A stretch of DNA of 19,599 bases from Lacrimispora sp. 210928-DFI.3.58. Its GTDB lineage: Bacteria; Bacillota; Clostridia; Lachnospirales; Lachnospiraceae. The stretch is taken from contig NZ_JAJCIC010000051.1 of NCBI RefSeq assembly GCF_020554865.1, positions 1 through 19,599 on the forward strand, written 5' to 3'. Under the pieces are notes generated by a model. That model did not search any database, had not been told where the DNA came from, and saw only the letters and a program-made list of their open reading frames with translations. Numbering within the stretch: position 1 is the first letter of the stretch; each line of letters begins with the position of its first letter. Positions 14,993-19,599 of this stretch are shown here, in pieces. Both the position numbers and the translations under genes were made by a program.

Positions 14993-16105
14993 CTCCTGGC
15001 ACATATAATGGTGGCAGGCTGACTTGATCAGCTCCCAGTCAAGCTCTACACCCACGCCGGGGCCCTCCGGCACATGGATGATGCCGTTCTCGTCAATAGG
15101 AAGATCGCCCTTCATGGGCAGGCGGTAGTTATCCTCCGGCACAAAATACTCAAAGTATTCGCAGTTCTTGATCGCGCAGCTTACATGGAGGTTCACCATA
15201 TCCATGTAGTTCATGGTGGTGGTATGTATCTCGCAGTTCAGTCCAAAGCCCTCCGCCATATGGGCGATCTTTAAGGTTCCTGTAACGCCGTCCTTCCAGC
15301 TCACATCTGCACGGACGATATCAGCGGCTCTCTGGGCAATGACCTGGGCCACGCCCCAATGGCAGCCGCGTGTAGTCTCAGTGGCTGCAATGGGAATATC
15401 AAGCACGCGGCAAAGCTCTGTATATTTGTAAAGCTCAAAGTCGCGGAAGGGCTCCTCAAACCACTTATAATTCAGCTTTTCAAGCTGCCGTCCCACACGG
15501 ATGGCCTCATCCAGGGAATAATCACCCACAGGATCCGTCATCAGCACAAAATCATCTCCAACAGCCCGGCGCACAGCCTCATGGACCTCCATATCAAACT
15601 CCACAGGGCCTGCAGGATGGGCCTTGTAACCCTTGATGCCCTTGCTCTTGTAATAGAGCGCCTCATCCACATAGGCCTGGACGGAGCTTAAGAAGTTGCT
15701 GCTGGCATAGACAGGAAGACTGCTTCGGTAAGCGCCAATATACTTATATAAAGGAAGTCCTGCTTCTTTCGCACAGATATCCCACAGAGCTACATCCACG
15801 GGGCCCGGCAGGAATACGGGGAAGAATGCCTCGTGCCTGTCAATGACCCACAGCTCCTGGAAAATGGCCTCCCGGTCATGGGGATCCCTGCCCAACACTA
15901 CAGGAGCAATACTCTCCTGTAAATAGGATTCGCTGACAGCGCCGCTTCTTGCTGCCATGCAGGTTGCGATCCCCTCAATGCCCGTATCTGTCGTAAGCTT
16001 GATCACGATCACATCCCAGCCCATCTTTGCGCCGCCCTGGCGTCTCTCATCGAACAGGCATTTTCCGCGTTCTACCCACCAGCTCTCAAATTTTGTGATA
16101 ATCAT
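14978..16105 (-). CDS. Enolase-superfamily (mandelate racemase subgroup) enzyme, probable sugar-acid dehydratase
   Basis: The 375-residue product has the two-domain enolase fold. The probable Mg2+ ligands are D191 (TDPVG), E217 (WFEEP) and E243 (AATET). A catalytic lysine, K161, sits in GYKAHP, and the Asp-His dyad of the mandelate racemase subgroup is D267 (RADVSW) with H294 (CEIHTTT). The subgroup abstracts a proton next to a carboxylate. Most bacterial members next to sugar-acid transporters are acid-sugar dehydratases. Residue 163, two after the lysine, is His and not the Lys of the K-x-K racemases. ATG 16105 has GGGAGG at 16116-16121. The frame is open to 16363, but that stretch is AT-rich promoter DNA. 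The last residues VTVQ and the stop come from an inserted MITE. Confidence 0.88.
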   Translation of the reverse strand: MIITKFESWWVERGKCLFDERRQGGAKMGWDVIVIKLTTDTGIEGIATCMAARSGAVSESYLQESIAPVVLGRDPHDREAIFQELWVIDRHEAFFPVFLPGPVDVALWDICAKEAGLPLYKYIGAYRSSLPVYASSNFLSSVQAYVDEALYYKSKGIKGYKAHPAGPVEFDMEVHEAVRRAVGDDFVLMTDPVGDYSLDEAIRVGRQLEKLNYKWFEEPFRDFELYKYTELCRVLDIPIAATETTRGCHWGVAQVIAQRAADIVRADVSWKDGVTGTLKIAHMAEGFGLNCEIHTTTMNYMDMVNLHVSCAIKNCEYFEYFVPEDNYRLPMKGDLPIDENGIIHVPEGPGVGVELDWELIKSACHHYMCQEVTVQ

Positions 16106-16150
16106 ACAAAATATTCCTCCCTTCATCCTTTTTATGCAAAAATAAATGCA

Positions 16151-16162
16151 AAAAACGTTTTT
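16151..16162. promoter_or_regulatory. LacI-type operator O1
   Basis: AAAAACGTTTTT is a perfect 12-bp palindrome centred on CpG, the form bound by LacI/PurR/CcpA-type proteins. It lies at the expected transcript start of the leftward promoter, where binding would block RNA polymerase. It lacks the outer TG/CA bases of a CcpA cre box. Confidence 0.65.
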
Positions 16163-16166
16163 GTAA

Positions 16167-16195
16167 ATTATAGCAATAGGGCGAAAGAAAGTAAA
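16167..16195 (-). promoter_or_regulatory. Promoter of the enolase-superfamily gene
   Basis: Reading leftward, TTTACT (16190-16195) and a perfect TATAAT (16167-16172) are separated by 17 bp. The start of transcription would fall near 16160, inside operator O1, leaving a leader of about 55 nt. Confidence 0.65.
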
Positions 16196-16305
16196 GATAT
16201 TCAATTTGTTTTCACTGAAAACCGTCATTTTAACAAAAAAATAAAAAATGAATTGTGCTATTTTAACCAAAATCGAACTTAACAAACTAAAATATCGCTG
16301 CAATG

Positions 16306-16334
16306 TTGACAAAAAAAGCCTGAAATGATATTCT
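16306..16334 (+). promoter_or_regulatory. Promoter of the dctPQM operon
   Basis: A perfect TTGACA (16306-16311), a 17-bp spacer and TATTCT (16329-16334) give a predicted start near 16341, about 70 nt before the dctP ATG. Confidence 0.65.
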
Positions 16335-16362
16335 TGATACAGAATCAGTGCGCACTTGAACA

Positions 16363-16372
16363 AAAACGTTTT
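16363..16372. promoter_or_regulatory. LacI-type operator O2
   Basis: AAAACGTTTT is a CpG-centred palindrome sharing ACAAAAACGTTTT-like context with O1. It lies roughly 20-30 bp downstream of the predicted dctP start, a roadblock position. Its centre is 211 bp from that of O1. Confidence 0.65.
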
Positions 16373-16410
16373 AGTAACAAGATTACATTTAAAACAGGAG
16401 GAGTACTATC

Positions 16411-17523
16411 ATGAAAAAACACATTTGGGGAGTTACGATTATGGCATGTGCCGCAATGGCACTGACAGCCTGCAGTTCCGGTTCCGGCACAGCTTCCACT
16501 ACGGCCGCAGCTACTCAGGCTGCAGCCACAGAGGCAGCGGGAACAGAGACAGAGGCAGCAGCAAGCTCGTCTGGTAATGCAGGCATTAAGCTTACCTGGA
16601 GCGAGGTAAACGGCGAAGATTACGGCGGAACCATCGGGGCAAAGAAGTTCAAAGAGAAGATTGAGGAGCTTTCCGGTGGGGACATCACGGTTGAGATCTA
16701 TTTAAATGGAACTCTGGGCGGCGAGAAAGAGTGTATGCAGGGCATTCAGATGGGTACTCTGGATATCTTCCGGGGAAATGCTTCCTCCCTTTCCAACTAT
16801 GGTGCAGACAAGATCAGCCTTAGCGGACTTCCCTTCTTATTTAAGGACATGGAGCAGTTCCAGGAGATGGCAGTGAGCCCTGTGGGACAGGAGCTGCTGG
16901 ATTCTGTTGCTGAGGCAAACTGCGGATATGTGGCGCTGGGATGGATGACAGAGGGGCCGAGACATATGTTTATCACCGAGAGCACCTATCAGAAGCTGGG
17001 CAAGCCATCCGATTTCAGCCTTGACATGATGGACGGCTTAAAGATCCGTGTTCCTGAGACAGACCTGATGGTAAATACCATGACAGCCTTAAAGGCCTCC
17101 GCAACACCGATCGCTTACTCTGAGCTTTATACCTCTTTGCAGTCCGGTGTTGTTGACGGCGCAGAGAATGACATTATCAACTACTTTGCAAACTCCTTCA
17201 ACGAGGTTGCCCCCTACTTCATTCCGGATGCACATACCTTTGGCTGCGGCGTTATCCTGATGAGCCAGTCCACATGGGAGTCCTTGAGCGAGGAACAGCA
17301 GGGATGGATGAAGGAAGCCGCTGCAGCAGCAGGAGAGGCCGCCTACACATACAACCTGGAGAAGGTACAGGCTGCCTTTGATTCCTTCGAGGAAAAGGGC
17401 GTTACAAGACTGGATGTTGCTGACCTTGACAAGTGGTCCGAGGCATGCCAGAGCGTGTACTCTACCTATGATGAGGAATCCCAGCAGATGATCGAGAAAC
17501 TGTTGAGCGGAAAGTATGAATAG
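16411..17523 (+). CDS. dctP: TRAP transporter substrate-binding lipoprotein, DctP family
   Basis: This is the extracytoplasmic receptor of a tripartite ATP-independent transporter, which delivers a carboxylate-bearing substrate to the DctQM membrane unit. The signal peptide ends in the lipobox LTAC with acylated C21. A Ser/Thr/Ala/Glu-rich tether (about 22-60) leads to the DctP domain. The conserved arginine that clamps the substrate carboxylate is R213 in GLKIRVPE, and SLQSGVVDGAEN (about 242-253) is the family signature. The protein is 370 residues long, and AGGAGG precedes the ATG. It is transcribed from the LacI-operator promoter, divergent from the enolase-superfamily gene. A hairpin after the stop probably makes its mRNA more abundant than that of the membrane subunits. 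The substrate is probably a sugar acid, by context. Confidence 0.92.
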   Translation: MKKHIWGVTIMACAAMALTACSSGSGTASTTAAATQAAATEAAGTETEAAASSSGNAGIKLTWSEVNGEDYGGTIGAKKFKEKIEELSGGDITVEIYLNGTLGGEKECMQGIQMGTLDIFRGNASSLSNYGADKISLSGLPFLFKDMEQFQEMAVSPVGQELLDSVAEANCGYVALGWMTEGPRHMFITESTYQKLGKPSDFSLDMMDGLKIRVPETDLMVNTMTALKASATPIAYSELYTSLQSGVVDGAENDIINYFANSFNEVAPYFIPDAHTFGCGVILMSQSTWESLSEEQQGWMKEAAAAAGEAAYTYNLEKVQAAFDSFEEKGVTRLDVADLDKWSEACQSVYSTYDEESQQMIEKLLSGKYE

Positions 17524-17549
17524 GTTTTGAATGGTTGCTGATTGACTGT

Positions 17550-17586
17550 AAAAGGGCGCTGTGAAATGCTTTTGCAGCGCCCTTTT
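17550..17586 (+). terminator. Intercistronic hairpin between dctP and dctQ
   Basis: A perfect 12-bp stem, AAAAGGGCGCTG (17550-17561) with CAGCGCCCTTTT (17575-17586), has a 13-nt loop. With only four T residues at its end it is likely a partial terminator or an RNA-stabilising hairpin inside the operon. The 94 bp from it to dctQ contain no recognisable promoter. Confidence 0.6.
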
Positions 17587-17680
17587 CAAGTGCATGGCGC
17601 CTGCGCGGCATCCGGCGGTAAGGCTGGCGGAAGGCTGTGCTGGATGATGTGCAGGGAAGAATAACGAAACGGGTGATACA

Positions 17681-18166
17681 ATGGAAAATTTGAAAAAAAT
17701 ATGGGAGCCGGTGGACCGCATTGTGTTTGGGATCGTAAAGCATGTCTGCGTGCTTATGCTGGCGGCGCTGGTGGCTGTTGTGTTTTATATCTTCGTGGGA
17801 CGGTATATTTTGCATAAGTCTCCTATGTGGGGAGAGCCGCTGTCGCTGTTTTTATTGACCTGGATGAGTATTCTCGGATCCTCTCTGGTGCTCCGCACAG
17901 ATGAACACCTGAAGGTCACGATGTTTGACGAGAAGATGAAAAAGAGCCAGATTTTTGCAACAGATGTGCTTGCCACCGTGTGCATCATTGTCTTTGCTGG
18001 TTTTATGGTGGTCTACGGCGCACAGCTTATGAAGCAGGCCAGGAGCAATACGATGGCAGGTGTCAACATACCTTATGCATGGATGTATCTGTCCCTTCCT
18101 GTAACAGGAGTGTTGTATTTTCTGGCATTGATCACACAGTGGACAAGGAGGATTGGTAAGAAATGA
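17681..18166 (+). CDS. dctQ: TRAP transporter small permease subunit, DctQ family
   Basis: The 161-residue membrane protein has four predicted membrane segments (about 18-42, 50-70, 85-107 and 127-150), the DctQ layout. Landmarks are the WGEPLSLFLLTWMSILGSSLVLRTDEHLKV block and a basic C-terminus. DctQ is the obligate partner of the large DctM subunit. ATG 17681 is preceded by only a weak ribosome site, GGGTGAT, so its yield may be kept low relative to dctP. The stop codon overlaps the dctM start as ATGA (18163-18166), which implies coupled translation. Confidence 0.9.
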   Translation: MENLKKIWEPVDRIVFGIVKHVCVLMLAALVAVVFYIFVGRYILHKSPMWGEPLSLFLLTWMSILGSSLVLRTDEHLKVTMFDEKMKKSQIFATDVLATVCIIVFAGFMVVYGAQLMKQARSNTMAGVNIPYAWMYLSLPVTGVLYFLALITQWTRRIGKK

Positions 18167-19464
18167 GTACGACTGTTATTGCAACATTGATGTTGGTTGG
18201 CATATTCCTTGCCCTTGTGTTCCTGAGGGTGCCTATTGTGTACGCGATCGGAATTGCATCTCTGGTTGATTTCTTTTATCTGGGCATCAACCCCATGCAG
18301 ATGGCCCTCAAATTTGTATCAAATTTAAATTCCTACACGCTCCTTGCAGTGCCCTTCTTTATCCTGATGGGCGAGCTGATGAGTGCAGGCGGGATCACAG
18401 ACACGCTGATCGATTTTTCGAGAGAGCTGGTAGGCTGGTTCAGAGGCGGTGCAGCTATGGTGAACGTGGTAGCATCCTTCTTCTTTGGCGGAATCTCCGG
18501 TTCCTCCTCCGCAGACTGCGCTTCTCTTGGCCCGATTGAGATCAAGATGATGGAGGAACAGGGCTATGACAGGGACTTTTCCACCTGTCTGACCATGGCA
18601 AGTTCCGTTGAAGGTATTCTCGTACCGCCCAGCCAGAATATGGTTATCTACACTCTTGCAGCTGCAGGCGTTACCAGCGTTTCCATTGGACAGCTTTTCC
18701 TGGCAGGCTATGTTCCGGGGGCAGTTCTTTCCGTTACGCTGATGATCTATTCCTACTATATTTCTGTCAAAAAGAATTATCCGGTAACAGGCCGTTTTGA
18801 CTTAAAGGCTTGTATCCGCGCATTCTTCCGCGCGATATGGGGTATGCTCTCCGTTCTGATCGTAGTAGTCGGTGTAATTGCAGGTGTATTTACTACCACA
18901 GAGTCTGCGGCTTGTGCGGTAGTGTGGTCGCTGGTTGTGGGCCTGTTCATTTACAAGGGCTTTGGGGTTAAGGATATCCCCGGAATTTTTCACAATGTAA
19001 CGATGACTCTTGGTAAGGTACTGATCCTTTTAGGTGTGTCAGGCGCATTTACTTACCTTTTGACGTATTTGAAGGTGCCGGAGACGGTCTCAACAGCACT
19101 GTTTTCCATCACGGACAACAAGATCCTGATCCTTATCATGCTGAATATCCTGATGCTGTTTTTGGGATGCATGATCGAGATGGCCTGCCTGATCCTGATG
19201 CTGACTCCGGTCATCCTTCCGATCTGGATGTCCTTAGGCCTCTCACCGATCCATTTGGGCGTGGTAATGGTGCTGAACTTAGGAATCGGCCTTCTGACTC
19301 CTCCGGTAGGCTCTACCCTGTTTATTGGAAGCGCGATCTCCGGTATTCCCATTGAGAAGCTGTCAAAGTCCATGATCCCCTTCTACATCGTAATGGGTGT
19401 GGCGCTGCTTATCCTTACTTATTTCCCGCAGACATTTATGTGGCTGCCTAACATGGCATACTAA
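18163..19464 (+). CDS. dctM: TRAP transporter large permease subunit, DctM family
   Basis: DctM is the ion-coupled translocation channel of the TRAP system, driven by a Na+ or H+ gradient. The 433-residue length and about 12 hydrophobic segments are typical. Family motifs include LLAVPFFILMGELMSAGGITDTLIDFSRELVGWFRGG (about 58-94), FFFGGISGSSSADCASLGPIEIKMMEEQGYDRDFS, and LTPPVGSTLFIGSAISGIPIEKL near the C-terminus. Its ATG overlaps the dctQ stop by 4 bp. It is the last gene of the operon visible here. The dehydratase is on the other strand, so any kinase or aldolase completing the pathway is not in the window or lies to the right. Confidence 0.95.
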   Translation: MSTTVIATLMLVGIFLALVFLRVPIVYAIGIASLVDFFYLGINPMQMALKFVSNLNSYTLLAVPFFILMGELMSAGGITDTLIDFSRELVGWFRGGAAMVNVVASFFFGGISGSSSADCASLGPIEIKMMEEQGYDRDFSTCLTMASSVEGILVPPSQNMVIYTLAAAGVTSVSIGQLFLAGYVPGAVLSVTLMIYSYYISVKKNYPVTGRFDLKACIRAFFRAIWGMLSVLIVVVGVIAGVFTTTESAACAVVWSLVVGLFIYKGFGVKDIPGIFHNVTMTLGKVLILLGVSGAFTYLLTYLKVPETVSTALFSITDNKILILIMLNILMLFLGCMIEMACLILMLTPVILPIWMSLGLSPIHLGVVMVLNLGIGLLTPPVGSTLFIGSAISGIPIEKLSKSMIPFYIVMGVALLILTYFPQTFMWLPNMAY

Positions 19465-19472
19465 GCCTTCGT

Positions 19473-19599
19473 GCCGCCTATCCGGCGGCAGGATTTTCAT
19501 AGTAAACCTACATGCGTCCAGCGGGCGGACGCGCCGCCACGCCGCGAAAGACTGGTGGACGCATTTGGTATACCTGAATACATGCCGCCTATCCGGCGG
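19473..19599. repeat. GC-rich palindromic repeat cluster after dctM
   Basis: GCCGCCTATCCGGCGGC (19473-19489), itself a hairpin of six pairs, recurs 111 bp later at 19584-19599, cut by the window edge. Between them ATGCGTCCA (19512-19520) pairs with TGGACGCAT (19556-19564), and its GCGTCC core can instead pair with GGACGC at 19527-19532. No gene and no T-run terminator was seen. It may act as the operon end or be a REP-like repeat. Confidence 0.55.

Larger units (their letters stand above)
14852..15000. repeat. 8-bp target-site duplication CTCCTGGC
   Basis: The direct repeats CTCCTGGC at 14852-14859 and 14993-15000 flank the inverted-repeat element exactly, with no intervening base on either side. 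This is the footprint of a transposition event with 8-bp staggered cutting. Confidence 0.85.
16106..16410. promoter_or_regulatory. Divergent control region between the enolase-superfamily gene and dctP
   Basis: This 305-bp AT-rich gap holds no gene. It contains the leftward promoter (16167-16195) with an operator over its start, the rightward promoter (16306-16334) with an operator just downstream, and long A/T runs between them. A 7-bp AT-rich dyad (16259-16265 with 16288-16294) lies in the middle with no assigned role. Confidence 0.75.

Noticed and set aside
16148..16166. CcpA cre box
   Set aside because: The site has the CpG core but lacks the TG and CA bases required at the outer positions, and a local LacI-family regulator explains it better.
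16106..16363. 86-residue N-terminal extension of the enolase-superfamily protein
   Set aside because: The frame is open, but the stretch is AT-rich and covers both promoters and operator O1. ATG 16105 has a strong ribosome site and gives the standard family length.

Overview
The window looks like chromosomal DNA of a gut-type Clostridia, most likely a Lachnospiraceae member of the Enterocloster/Hungatella/Clostridium kind. This rests on a moderately GC-rich genome with strong AGGAGG-type ribosome sites and GTG/ATG starts, the block ruvA-ruvB-zapA-like-U32 peptidase, and the protein families present. It is an inference from gene content, not a database result.

Layout. (1) 1-92 is the tail of an upstream locus ending in a plus-strand terminator. 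(2) 93-2717 (minus) is a two-gene operon of a PatB/MalY-type PLP C-S lyase/aminotransferase and an NhaC-family antiporter, divergent from a LysR regulator (2859-3761) that probably controls it. (3) 3753-4865 (minus) is a YprB-type RNase H-fold exonuclease that overlaps the LysR stop codon by 9 bp. (4) 5071-7411 (plus) is a housekeeping block: RuvA and RuvB of the Holliday-junction branch-migration motor, then a ZapA-like division protein, closed by a terminator. (5) 7447-7633 is a chain of hairpins ending in a second terminator only 37 bp before the next gene. It can be drawn as a terminator/antiterminator switch. (6) 7671-12839 (plus) holds a U32-family Fe-S protein, a SEDS glycosyltransferase (FtsW/RodA type) and a short class B penicillin-binding protein, tightly spaced. 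(7) 12870-19464 is a carbohydrate-acid utilisation locus: an SDR dehydrogenase (minus), a LacI-family regulator (plus), an enolase-superfamily dehydratase-like enzyme (minus) and a complete DctPQM TRAP transporter (plus). (8) 19465-19599 holds GC-rich palindromic repeats.

How the genes work together. In the last locus the TRAP system would import an organic or sugar acid, the enolase-superfamily enzyme would dehydrate or isomerise it, and the SDR would interconvert a keto and a hydroxy acid. The LacI protein would regulate them. The shared 305-bp enolase/dctP promoter region has two near-identical CpG-centred palindromes, one over the start of the leftward transcript and one just downstream of the rightward start, with centres 211 bp apart. 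The substrate cannot be read from the sequence.

The clearest non-coding discovery is a 133-bp miniature inverted-repeat element at 14860-14992. It has perfect 14-bp terminal inverted repeats beginning GTAA and a perfect 8-bp target duplication, the signature of the IS66 family. It is inserted in the 3' end of the enolase-superfamily gene and rewrites the last few residues and the stop codon. The ancestral reading frame can be reconstructed on the other side of the insertion. No CRISPR array, rRNA, tRNA, phage gene or transposase gene was seen.
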